DNA from: an uncultured Lachnospiraceae bacterium
Lineage (GTDB): Bacteria > Bacillota > Clostridia > Lachnospirales > Lachnospiraceae
NCBI GenBank assembly: GCA_946405185.1
Contig: CAMJGH010000013.1
Coordinates: 1-47,695, forward strand
DNA length: 47,695 bases
Direction: 5' to 3'
Shown here: positions 5,555-13,567 of the stretch, piece by piece
Layout of the letters: the number at the start of each line of letters is the position of its first letter
Position numbering within the stretch: the stretch's first letter is position 1
Translations under genes and position numbers: made by a program
The notes under the pieces: model-generated
What the model saw: the letters and a program-made list of their open reading frames with translations, nothing else
Told to the model about the DNA's origin: nothing
Database searches by the model: none

Positions 5555-6997
5555 ATGAGCAATTCCACAGGGAAGGCGGCCGCACGTATTGCGGCGCTGC
5601 TCGATGAGGCGAGCTTTGTCGAGATCGGCGGGTTCGTGAAAGCCCGGAGCACGGACTTCACCCTGAAGCAGGCGGAGACGCCGGCGGACGGCGTGATCAC
5701 CGGCTACGGTACCATCGGCGGGCAGTTGGTCTACGTCTACAGCCAGGATGCCGGGGTGCTGGGAGGCTCGGTAGGCGAGATGCACGCAAAGAAAATTGTC
5801 CGGCTCTATGAGCTGGCTATGAAAGTGGGCGCTCCGGTCATCGGTCTGGTGGACTGTGCCGGTCTGCGTCTTCAGGAAGCGACGGACGCTCTGGCGGCGG
5901 TCGGTTCCTGGTATTCGGCGCAGACGCTGGCGTCGGGTGTCATTCCGCAGATCACCGCCATCTTCGGCGTGTGCGGCGGCGGCATGGCGCTGGTGCCCGG
6001 TCTGACGGATTTCACCTTTATGGAAAAAGACAAGGCGCAGCTGTTTGTCAACGCGCCCAACACGCTGGATGGCCGCAAGGCCGAGAAGACCAGCTCCGCG
6101 GCGTTCCAGGCGGCTGAGGCGGGCCTGGTGGACGGCACCGGTTCGGAGGCGGAGGTGTTTGCCGCCATCCGCGAACTGGTCAGCTTCCTGCCGGCCAACA
6201 ACGAGGACGAGCCGGCCTTCGGCGAGTGTGAGGATGACCTCAACCGCATCTGCGCGGGCCTGGAAGCCGGCGCCGAGGATACGGTGTACGCCATCTCCCA
6301 GATTGCGGACAACGGCGTGTTCTGTGAACTGAAAGCGGCCTATGCGCCGGAGATGGTCACGGGCTTCATCCGCCTGGACGGCTCCACCGTGGGTGTGGTG
6401 GCCAACCGCGCAGCCGTGACCAAAGAGGACGGCACCAGCGAGAAGCTTGACGCCGTGCTTACGCCGGAAGGCTGCACCAAGGCGGCGGAGTTTGTGAACT
6501 TCTGCGACGCCTTCAATCTGCCGGTCGTGACCCTCACCAACGTGAAGGGCTACAAGGCGGATCTGGAGTCCGAGAAGCGCGTGGCGCGTGCGGCGGCCAA
6601 GCTGACGTTCGCTTTTGCGGATGCTTCCGTCCCGAAGGTCAACGTCATCGTGGGGCAGGCCTACGGCACCGCCGGTATCGTCATGAATTCCAAGTCGGTG
6701 GGCGCGGACATCGTCTACGCCTGGCCGGATGCGAAGATCGGCATGATGGATGCGCAGGCCGCGGCCAAGATCATGTACGCGAAGGAACTGGAAGGCGCTG
6801 AAGATGCGCCGGCCATGATCGCCGAAAAGGCGGCGGAGTATGAGGCGCTGCAGTCGTCCGCTCAGGCGGCGGCAGGCCGCGGGTACGTGGACGATATCAT
6901 CGCCCCCGAAGGCACCCGCAAGCGCGTGATCGCGGCGCTGGAAATGCTCTACACCAAGCGGGAGGACCGCCCGGTCAGAAAGCACGGCACCGTCTAA
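5555..6997 (+). CDS. Biotin-dependent acyl-CoA carboxyltransferase-like subunit (MmdA/12S-type)
   Basis: 480 residues from ATG 5555, which has TTGGAGGT ten bases upstream; an earlier in-frame start at 5498 has no such site. Two crotonase-type carboxyltransferase halves are visible. The N-half has VYVYSQDAGVLGGSVGEMHA, DCAGLRLQEATDALAAVG and FGVCGGGMALVPGLTDFTFM. The C-half has GQAYGTAGIVMNSKSVGADI and a closing GRGYVDDIIAPEGTRKR. Family members (MmdA, GcdA, 12S transcarboxylase) move CO2 between an acyl-CoA and biotin. The key loops differ from standard MmdA (for example AGLRLQE instead of GGARIQE), so I do not assign methylmalonyl-, glutaconyl- or malonyl-CoA. First gene of the operon. Confidence 0.75.
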   Translation: MSNSTGKAAARIAALLDEASFVEIGGFVKARSTDFTLKQAETPADGVITGYGTIGGQLVYVYSQDAGVLGGSVGEMHAKKIVRLYELAMKVGAPVIGLVDCAGLRLQEATDALAAVGSWYSAQTLASGVIPQITAIFGVCGGGMALVPGLTDFTFMEKDKAQLFVNAPNTLDGRKAEKTSSAAFQAAEAGLVDGTGSEAEVFAAIRELVSFLPANNEDEPAFGECEDDLNRICAGLEAGAEDTVYAISQIADNGVFCELKAAYAPEMVTGFIRLDGSTVGVVANRAAVTKEDGTSEKLDAVLTPEGCTKAAEFVNFCDAFNLPVVTLTNVKGYKADLESEKRVARAAAKLTFAFADASVPKVNVIVGQAYGTAGIVMNSKSVGADIVYAWPDAKIGMMDAQAAAKIMYAKELEGAEDAPAMIAEKAAEYEALQSSAQAAAGRGYVDDIIAPEGTRKRVIAALEMLYTKREDRPVRKHGTV

Positions 6998-7010
6998 GGA
7001 GGAGAGAGGC

Positions 7011-7757
7011 ATGAAGAAAAAACTCATTGGCCTTCTTGCGCTCATCCTGGTGCTGGTCTCGGTCTCCGGCTGCATGTCGGAGTACTACGGCGAAGTCTCC
7101 CCGGAGGCGGAAAAGGTGCTCACGGCCGAACTGCTGAGCCGCTTTGAGACCATTGCCGCCGTGAAAACGGAAGAGGAAGCCCTGGACCTCTACGAGGAGT
7201 ACGGCACGGACGGCGATGCGCTGATGGCCTCCGCCATGGAAGCCTGGGCGCCGCTCATCCAGGATCTCGGCGAGCAGACGGGTGACCCGGAAGCCACCGT
7301 TGTCCGCACCAAGGAAGGGTATTCCACCAACCTGGCCGTTCCGTTCGAGAAGCGCGTGCTCAACGTCACCATGGAGACCACGGGCACCAAGGTGCAGGAA
7401 GGCAAGACCTTAAACATCAACAGCATCGCGCTGGAAGGCGTGTACACCACCGGTGAAAAGGTGACGAAGGCCGCCCTGAACACCGTCATGGGCATGGGCA
7501 CGGTCTTCGTGGTGCTGATCATCATCATCTTCTTTATCTCGGGCCTGAGCGTGGTCAACCGCATCGGCAAGAAGAAAGAAGAGAAGCCGGCTGCAGCGCC
7601 CGTCAAGGCGGCGGAGCCGGAGCCGGAAGCCAACCCGGCGGATGATCTGGCGCTCATCGCCGTCATCACCGCGGCCATCGCCGCGCAGGAGAATGTGTCT
7701 CCGGACGGCCTGGTGGTGCGTTCCATCAAGAGAAGAAGCGCCTGGAAGCGCGCGTAA
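7011..7757 (+). CDS. Lipoprotein-OadG fusion, decarboxylase gamma-type subunit
   Basis: 248 residues, good GGAGG upstream. Begins with a lipoprotein signal, LILVLVSVSGC (lipobox Cys21), followed by a ~130-residue extracytoplasmic region of unknown family. One membrane helix spans about 156-180, then a Lys/Pro/Ala-rich linker and a C-terminal DDLALIAVITAAIAA plus VVRSIKRR tail typical of OadG/MmdD gamma-delta subunits of Na+-pumping decarboxylases. Classical gamma subunits are ~80-100 residues with one helix and no signal peptide. It probably anchors the carboxyltransferase to the OadB pump, with the tail on the cytoplasmic side. Confidence 0.78.
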   Translation: MKKKLIGLLALILVLVSVSGCMSEYYGEVSPEAEKVLTAELLSRFETIAAVKTEEEALDLYEEYGTDGDALMASAMEAWAPLIQDLGEQTGDPEATVVRTKEGYSTNLAVPFEKRVLNVTMETTGTKVQEGKTLNINSIALEGVYTTGEKVTKAALNTVMGMGTVFVVLIIIIFFISGLSVVNRIGKKKEEKPAAAPVKAAEPEPEANPADDLALIAVITAAIAAQENVSPDGLVVRSIKRRSAWKRA

Positions 7758-7803
7758 ACCCGTCGTTTGACGAAACAACAACAGATTCAGGAGGAATCGA
7801 TCC

Positions 7804-8169
7804 ATGAAAAGCTATGTGATCACTGTCAACGGTGTTGCCTATGATGTGACGGTCGAAGAGACCGGCTCCGCCCCTTCCGCTCCGGTGGCCCGCGCCGCCG
7901 CTCCGGCTCCCGCTGCTCCCGCCATGTCCGCCCCGAAGGCTGCCGCCGGCGGTGCCGGTGCCGTGAAGATCCCGTCCCCGCTGGCCGGTAAGGTCCTGTC
8001 CATCAAGGCGGATGTCGGCACGGCTGTCAAGAAGGGCGATGTCATCATGATCCTCGAAGCCATGAAGATGGAGAACGAGATCGTGGCGCCGCAGGACGGC
8101 ACCATCGCGAGCATGACCGCGCCGGGCACGGCCGTGGAGGCAGGCGATATCTTAGGCACCATGAACTGA
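7804..8169 (+). CDS. Biotin carboxyl carrier protein of the decarboxylase
   Basis: 121 residues with a GGAGG site. Layout is a short N-terminal strand region ([19 protein letters not shown]), a flexible Ala/Pro linker (residues 22-50) and a biotinyl domain with the EAMKMEN motif; Lys88 is the biotinylation site. It carries CO2 between the carboxyltransferases and the membrane pump, comparable to MmdC/GcdC or the 1.3S transcarboxylase subunit. It sits between the gamma-like and beta subunits. As the only biotin carrier in the operon, it would have to serve both carboxyltransferases. Confidence 0.9.
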   Translation: MKSYVITVNGVAYDVTVEETGSAPSAPVARAAAPAPAAPAMSAPKAAAGGAGAVKIPSPLAGKVLSIKADVGTAVKKGDVIMILEAMKMENEIVAPQDGTIASMTAPGTAVEAGDILGTMN

Positions 8170-8182
8170 ACGGAGGGCACGC

Positions 8183-9313
8183 ATGGGCTACGTAGGTGAG
8201 GTTCTCGGGAACCTGATCGGCCAGACCGCGTTCATGTCGGGGCTCACGGTGGGCAACCTGATCATGATCGTGGTGGCGCTGGTGTTCCTGTACCTGGCGA
8301 TCGGCAAACAGTACGAACCGCTGTTGCTTCTGCCTATCGCTTTCGGCATGCTGCTCGTCAACCTGTATCCTCCCATCATGGAGGAGGGCGGCCTGCTGCA
8401 TTTCTTCTTCAAACTGGACGAATGGGCCATTCTGCCGTCGCTGATCTTCATGGGCGTCGGCGCCATGACCGACTTCGGTCCGCTGATCGCCAACCCCAAG
8501 AGCTTTATCCTGGGCGCGGCGGCGCAGTTCGGCATTTACTTTGCGTATATCGCGGCCATCGCCATGGGCCTCGGTGACAAGGCGGCTGCGGCTGTCTCCA
8601 TCATCGGCGGCGCCGACGGCCCGACTTCCATCTTCCTGGCCAGTAAGCTGGGTCAGACGGCTCTGATGGGCCCCATCGCCGTGGCGGCGTATTCGTACAT
8701 GTCGCTGGTGCCGATCATCCAGCCGCCCATCATGAAGCTTTTGACCACCGAAGAGGAGCGCAAGATCAAGATGGAACAGCTCCGCCCGGTCAGCAAGCTG
8801 GAGCGCATCCTGTTCCCCATCGTCGTGACCATCGTGGTCGTGGCCATCCTGCCGACCACCGCGCCTCTGGTGGGTATGCTGATGCTCGGCAACCTCTTCC
8901 GTGAGAGCGGCGTGGTCAAGCAGCTGCAGGAGACCGCCAGCAACGCGCTGATGTACATCGTGGTCATCCTGCTGGGTACCTCCGTGGGCGCTACCACGTC
9001 CGCCGAGGCGTTCCTGAACGTGACCACCCTGAAGATCGTGGCCTTAGGCCTCATCGCCTTCGCCATCGGCACCGCCACCGGCGTGCTGTTCGGCAAGCTG
9101 ATGAAGGTGGCTACGCACGGCAAGGTGAACCCGCTGATCGGTTCCGCCGGTGTGTCGGCCGTCCCGATGGCGGCGCGCGTGTCCCAGAAGGTGGGTTCCG
9201 AAGCGGATCCGACCAACTTCCTGCTGATGCATGCCATGGGCCCGAACGTGGCCGGCGTGGTGGGCACGGCAGTCGCGGCCGGTACGTTCATGGCCATCTT
9301 CGGAGTCCACTGA
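8183..9313 (+). CDS. Na+-translocating decarboxylase beta subunit (OadB/MmdB/GcdB)
   Basis: 376 residues, the family's usual size, with many membrane helices. The conserved [15 protein letters not shown] loop and [11 protein letters not shown], which carry the Na+ and carboxybiotin-handling residues of OadB, are present. It releases CO2 from carboxybiotin and couples this to export of about two Na+ across the cytoplasmic membrane. GGAGG lies six bases before the ATG. It is flanked by the biotin carrier and the 5S-type carboxyltransferase, which gives a complete pump. The name (oadB, mmdB or gcdB) depends on the true substrate and is left open. Confidence 0.92.
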   Translation: MGYVGEVLGNLIGQTAFMSGLTVGNLIMIVVALVFLYLAIGKQYEPLLLLPIAFGMLLVNLYPPIMEEGGLLHFFFKLDEWAILPSLIFMGVGAMTDFGPLIANPKSFILGAAAQFGIYFAYIAAIAMGLGDKAAAAVSIIGGADGPTSIFLASKLGQTALMGPIAVAAYSYMSLVPIIQPPIMKLLTTEEERKIKMEQLRPVSKLERILFPIVVTIVVVAILPTTAPLVGMLMLGNLFRESGVVKQLQETASNALMYIVVILLGTSVGATTSAEAFLNVTTLKIVALGLIAFAIGTATGVLFGKLMKVATHGKVNPLIGSAGVSAVPMAARVSQKVGSEADPTNFLLMHAMGPNVAGVVGTAVAAGTFMAIFGVH

Positions 9314-9345
9314 AAACTCCGTTTTGAAGAAGGAGAATAAATACA

Positions 9346-10752
9346 ATGGTTGAGAAAAAACCTGTCAAGATCACAGAGACGATACTGCGTGATGCGCACC
9401 AGTCCCTGATCGCCACGCGTATGACCACCGAGCAGATGCTGCCGGCGGTCGAGATGCTGGACAACATCGGCTACTATTCGGTGGAGTGCTGGGGCGGCGC
9501 CACGTTTGACGCCTGCATGCGCTTCCTGAACGAAGATCCGTGGGAGCGCCTGCGCAAGTTCCGCGCCGGCTTCAAGAAGACCAAGCTGCAGATGCTCTTC
9601 CGCGGCCAGAACATCCTGGGGTACAACCACTACGCCGATGACGTGGTGGAGTACTTCGTGCAGAAGTCCATCGCCAACGGCATCGACATCCTGCGTATCT
9701 TTGACTGCTTAAATGACCTGCGCAACCTCCAGACGGCGGTGCGCGCGGCCAAGAAAGAGGGCGGCCATGCGCAGGTGGCGCTGTCCTACACCCTGGGCGA
9801 TGCCTACACGCTGGATTACTGGAAGGGCGTGGCCAAGGAGATTGAGGAGATGGGCGCGGATTCCATCTGCATCAAGGATATGGCCGGCCTGCTCACCCCG
9901 TACGCGGCGGAAGAACTGGTCAAAGCCCTGAAAGAAGGCACCAAGCTGCCCATCGACGTGCACACCCACTACACCTCCGGGTGCGGCTCCATGGCGCTTT
10001 TAAAGGCCGTGGAAGCGGGCGTGGACATCATCGATACCGCCATAAGCCCGTTTGCCCTGGGTACCAGCCAGCCGGCCACCGAGGTCATGGTGGAGACCTT
10101 CAAGGGCACGCCGTACGACACCGGCCTTGACCTGAACAAGCTGGTCGAGATTGCCGACTACTTCCGGCCCATCCGCGAGGAATGCCTGGAGAACGGCCTC
10201 ATGAACCCGAAGGTGCTGGGCGTCAACATCAAGACCCTGCAGTATCAGGTGCCGGGCGGCATGCTGTCCAACCTGGTGAGCCAGCTGAAGGACGCCAACG
10301 CCGAGGACCGCTACTACGAAGTGCTGGAGGAAGTGCCGCGCGTGCGCGCCGAGTTCGGCGATCCGCCCCTGGTCACCCCGTCCTCCCAGATCGTGGGGAC
10401 GCAGGCCGTGCTGAACGTTCTGTCCGGCGAGCGCTACAAGATGGTCACCAAGGAGACCAAAAAGCTCCTTTCGGGTGAGTTCGGCAAGACCATCAAGCCC
10501 TTCGACCCCGAAGTGCAGAAGAAGTGCATCGGCGATGCCACTCCCATCACCTGCCGCCCGGCCGATCTGATCGAGCCGCAGCTGGAAAAGATCGAGAAGG
10601 AGATGGCCCGCTACAAGACGCAGGATGAGGATGTGCTGTCCTACGCGCTGTTCCCGAACGTGGCGCTGGACTTCTTCAAGAAGCGTGAAGCCAAAATGAC
10701 GAAGGTGGATCCGGATACGGCGGACAACGCCAGCGGATCGTATCCCGTATGA
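9346..10752 (+). CDS. oadA: Oxaloacetate decarboxylase alpha / 5S-type carboxyltransferase, without biotin domain
   Basis: 468 residues. TIM-barrel carboxyltransferase of the OadA/PycB/transcarboxylase-5S family: TETILRDAHQSL (metal ligand Asp16), QMLFRGQNILGY, the carbamylated lysine in IKDMAGLL (Lys177), the HTHYTSG metal ligands (His206, His208), and GVNIKTLQYQVPGGMLSNL in the conserved C-terminal domain. It moves CO2 between oxaloacetate/pyruvate and biotin. The OadA C-terminal biotinyl domain is absent, so it must use the separate carrier at 7804-8169, as the 5S subunit does in transcarboxylase. The next gene overlaps its stop by four bases (ATGA). Confidence 0.87.
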   Translation: MVEKKPVKITETILRDAHQSLIATRMTTEQMLPAVEMLDNIGYYSVECWGGATFDACMRFLNEDPWERLRKFRAGFKKTKLQMLFRGQNILGYNHYADDVVEYFVQKSIANGIDILRIFDCLNDLRNLQTAVRAAKKEGGHAQVALSYTLGDAYTLDYWKGVAKEIEEMGADSICIKDMAGLLTPYAAEELVKALKEGTKLPIDVHTHYTSGCGSMALLKAVEAGVDIIDTAISPFALGTSQPATEVMVETFKGTPYDTGLDLNKLVEIADYFRPIREECLENGLMNPKVLGVNIKTLQYQVPGGMLSNLVSQLKDANAEDRYYEVLEEVPRVRAEFGDPPLVTPSSQIVGTQAVLNVLSGERYKMVTKETKKLLSGEFGKTIKPFDPEVQKKCIGDATPITCRPADLIEPQLEKIEKEMARYKTQDEDVLSYALFPNVALDFFKKREAKMTKVDPDTADNASGSYPV

Positions 10753-12008
10753 CAAATGCTGATGTGATCATCATCGGCGGAGGAGCGGCGGGCCTTTCCG
10801 CCTCTGTCCATGCGGCGGAGGCGGGGGCCCGCGTCCTGTTGCTGGAGAAAAACGAAAAGCTGGGGAAGAAGATCTACATCACGGGCAAAGGCCGGTGCAA
10901 CCTGACCAACGCCTGCGACCGGAACACGTTCTTTGAGAATGTGGTCCGCAATCCCCGCTTTCTGTACGGCGCCTTCGGGCGGTATTCCAATTATGATGTC
11001 ATGGCGGACCTGGAGGAGCGCGGCCTGCGCTTAAAGACCGAGCGCGGCGAGCGCGTCTTCCCGGAATCGGACAAGGCATCGGACGTGACGGCCGCGTGGG
11101 AAAAGCGCGCCCGTCAGGCCGGCGTCCGCGTGCGGCTGCATGCGGAAGTGGCGGAAGTGCTGGCGGAAGACGGCGCCGTCACCGGCGTGCGGCTGAAGAG
11201 CGGGGAAGTGATCCCGGCCCGGGCGGTCATCGCGGCCACCGGCGGGCTTTCGTACCCGTCCACCGGTTCCACCGGCGATGGCTACCGCTTTGCCAAGGAG
11301 GCCGGCCACAAGGTGACGCCGCCGAGGCCGTCGCTCGTGCCGTTCAATGTGCAGGAAGCCTGCTGCCGGACATTTTCCGGCCTGTCCCTCAAGAACGTCT
11401 CGCTTCTGGCGGAGGCGGAGGGCGAGGAGCTGTACTACGGTTTCGGCGAGATGCTCTTCACGCACTTTGGCGTGAGCGGGCCGCTGGTGCTCACCGCCTC
11501 GTGTTATCTCGACAAGGCGGCGGGTCGTGCGGTCACGCTGCACATCGACCTGAAGCCGGCGCTTTCAGCCGACCAGCTGATGGCGCGCATCCTGCGCGAG
11601 TGCGAGGCGGCCGGCGCCAAACAGAAGAAAGCGGTGCTGGGCAAGCTCCTGCCGGCGTCCATGGTGGACGAAGTGGGCGCGCGGGCCGGCATCGATCTGA
11701 CCGGCAAGGCGGCCGAAATGCCGGCGGCCGAGCGGGAAAGCCTGGCCACTGTCCTGAAAGACTTCACGCTGCACGTGACGGGCACGCGCGGGTTCGCCGA
11801 GGCCATCGTCACGCAGGGCGGCGTGGACGTGAAAGAGATCAGCCCGCAGACCATGGAATCCAAAAAGGTTTCCGGGCTGTACTTTGCGGGGGAGGTGCTG
11901 GATGTGGATGCGCACACCGGCGGCTTCAACCTGCAGATCGCCTGGTCGACAGGCGCAGCGGCCGGAAAGGCCGCCGCAGCAAAGGTGGGGGAGGAAACAA
12001 CAACATGA
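10749..12008 (+). CDS. HI0933/YhiN-family FAD-dependent oxidoreductase
   Basis: 419 residues. N-terminal dinucleotide-binding motif VIIIGGGAAGLSASVHAAEAG with the acidic end of beta-2 (LLEKN), then the family signature KKIYITGKGRCNLTN. The C-terminal FAD-contact segment reads GLYFAGEVLDVDAHTGGFN. These proteins (HI0933, YhiN; sometimes called aminoacetone oxidase family) bind FAD; their physiological reaction is not established. The ATG overlaps the oadA stop and the gene's own stop overlaps the cmk start. This block (oxidoreductase-cmk-ispH-S1) recurs in Clostridia, which suggests a housekeeping role. Confidence 0.85.
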   Translation: MTNADVIIIGGGAAGLSASVHAAEAGARVLLLEKNEKLGKKIYITGKGRCNLTNACDRNTFFENVVRNPRFLYGAFGRYSNYDVMADLEERGLRLKTERGERVFPESDKASDVTAAWEKRARQAGVRVRLHAEVAEVLAEDGAVTGVRLKSGEVIPARAVIAATGGLSYPSTGSTGDGYRFAKEAGHKVTPPRPSLVPFNVQEACCRTFSGLSLKNVSLLAEAEGEELYYGFGEMLFTHFGVSGPLVLTASCYLDKAAGRAVTLHIDLKPALSADQLMARILRECEAAGAKQKKAVLGKLLPASMVDEVGARAGIDLTGKAAEMPAAERESLATVLKDFTLHVTGTRGFAEAIVTQGGVDVKEISPQTMESKKVSGLYFAGEVLDVDAHTGGFNLQIAWSTGAAAGKAAAAKVGEETTT

Positions 12009-12691
12009 GCATTCGCATTGCCATCGATGGGCCGGCGGGGGCCGGCAAGAGCACCATCGCCAAGGAGGCCGCCAGACGGCTGTCGGTGATCTACGTCGAC
12101 ACCGGCGCCATGTACCGGGCGCTGGGCCTGTATTTCATGCGCAAGGGCCTGGACCTGCACGACGAAGCGGCCGTGTCCGCCGCCGTGCCGGAGACCTCCG
12201 TGACCATCGGCTTTGAGGCCGGTGAGCAGCAGGTGCTCTTAAACGGCGAGAACGTCAACGGCCTGATCCGCACGCTGGAGGTGGGCGAAGCCGCCTCCGT
12301 GACCAGCTCCTACGGCGCGGTGCGCGCGCATCTGCTGGAGCTGCAGCGGGATCTGGCGCGCAGGCACTCCGTCATCATGGACGGGCGCGACATCGGCACC
12401 ACGGTGCTGCCGGACGCGGAGCTGAAGATCTTCCTGACCGCCGACGTGCGCATCCGCGCGAAGCGCCGGTTTGACGAGCTGGCGGCCAAGGGCGTTTCGA
12501 CCACGCTGGAGCAGGTGGAAGCCGAAGTGCGCGAGCGCGATGAGCGCGACATGAACCGCGCGGTCTCGCCGCTGCGCCAGGCGGAGGACGCCGCCGTGGT
12601 GGATACGTCGGTGCTTTCCATCGGGGAGGCTACCGCCGTGATCTGCGCGCTGGCGAACGAACGCGCCAAAGAAAGAGGGTTGACGGTCTGA
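12005..12691 (+). CDS. cmk: Cytidylate kinase
   Basis: 228 residues. Phosphorylates CMP and dCMP with ATP. The P-loop DGPAGAGKST (residues 8-17) is followed by VDTGAMYRALGL, the substrate segment VIMDGRDIGTTVLPDA and the lid region RRFDELAAKG; the end has RERDERDMNRAVSPL. The ATG at 12005 lies in an ATGA overlap with the preceding stop and has GGGGGAGG upstream. The same frame is open for ~900 bases before this start, but that stretch is only the shadow of the oxidoreductase gene. It is followed closely by ispH. Confidence 0.93.
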   Translation: MSIRIAIDGPAGAGKSTIAKEAARRLSVIYVDTGAMYRALGLYFMRKGLDLHDEAAVSAAVPETSVTIGFEAGEQQVLLNGENVNGLIRTLEVGEAASVTSSYGAVRAHLLELQRDLARRHSVIMDGRDIGTTVLPDAELKIFLTADVRIRAKRRFDELAAKGVSTTLEQVEAEVRERDERDMNRAVSPLRQAEDAAVVDTSVLSIGEATAVICALANERAKERGLTV

Positions 12692-12721
12692 CGGGGCATC
12701 CGTTCCGGCCGGGAGGTGTGC

Positions 12722-13567
12722 ATGGAGATACATGTGGCAAAAAGCGCGGGCTTCTGCTTCGGGGTGGAGCGGGCCGTCAAGACCGTCTACGAGTGGGCGG
12801 AGAAGGCCGAAGGGCCGCTGTACACGGACGGGCCGATCATCCACAACGAGACCGTGGTGAATGACCTCATCGCCCGCGGGATCCGGCCGCTGGCGCCGGG
12901 GGAGATCCCGCCGCCGGGCAGCACGGTGATCCTGCGCAGTCACGGCGTGACGAAAGACCGCGAGGAAGAACTGAAGGCCGCCGGTCTGACGGTGGTGGAT
13001 GCCACGTGCCCGTTTGTGGCGCGCATCCACCGGCTGGCCGAAGAAGAGAGCGCGAAGGGGAGGCAGATCGTCATCATCGGAGATGCTACTCACCCCGAAG
13101 TTGAGGGGATCTTAAGCCACTGTCCAAACGGCGCGGCGGTCATAAAGGAGCCTGAAGAAGCGGAAGCGCTTACATTCACTGCTGACGCCAAAATCAGCGT
13201 TCTTGCCCAAACGACGTCAAACCGAAATAAATTTGACAAGATAGTTGAAATCTTGGAAAAAACGAGTTATGATGTCCATGTTTTGAACACTATCTGCAAT
13301 GCGACGCAGGTGCGTCAGCAGGAAGCAGAGCAGATCGCACGGTATGCGGACGGAATGATTGTCGTCGGGGGGCGCAACAGTTCGAACAGCCGCAAGCTGT
13401 TTGAGATATGCCGGGAGGTCTGCAGGAACACCATTTTTGTCGGATCGGTGAGTGAGCTGACCGCCGAGTGGTTTTCCGGAATCAACATTCTGGGGATCAC
13501 CGCAGGTGCCTCCACCCCCCAAATTATCATTCAGGAGGTTCAGACATATGTCAGAACTGAGCTTTGA
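12722..13567 (+). CDS. ispH: 4-hydroxy-3-methylbut-2-enyl diphosphate reductase
   Basis: 281 residues from ATG 12722 with GGGAGG upstream. Last step of the MEP isoprenoid pathway, making IPP and DMAPP with an iron-sulfur cluster. The three cluster cysteines are Cys12 (GFCFGV), Cys96 (DATCPFV) and Cys192 (NTICNAT). Substrate-contact histidines occur in IIHNE, RSHG and ATHPEV, and the C-terminal TAGASTP loop is intact. The base composition changes sharply near 13080: the first ~120 codons are GC-rich like the neighbours, the rest uses many AAA, ATA, GTT and AGT codons, so the gene looks mosaic although apparently functional. The 3' end overlaps the S1 gene by 20 bases. Confidence 0.93.
   Translation: MEIHVAKSAGFCFGVERAVKTVYEWAEKAEGPLYTDGPIIHNETVVNDLIARGIRPLAPGEIPPPGSTVILRSHGVTKDREEELKAAGLTVVDATCPFVARIHRLAEEESAKGRQIVIIGDATHPEVEGILSHCPNGAAVIKEPEEAEALTFTADAKISVLAQTTSNRNKFDKIVEILEKTSYDVHVLNTICNATQVRQQEAEQIARYADGMIVVGGRNSSNSRKLFEICREVCRNTIFVGSVSELTAEWFSGINILGITAGASTPQIIIQEVQTYVRTEL

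Noticed and set aside
5555-6997. Naming the first carboxyltransferase mmdA (methylmalonyl-CoA)
   Set aside because: Active-site loops differ from characterised members; the substrate cannot be fixed from sequence.
11096-12004. Open frame running into cmk, which would make a 531-residue fusion
   Set aside because: The part before ATG 12005 overlaps the oxidoreductase in another frame and has no family features; the cmk start has a proper Shine-Dalgarno.
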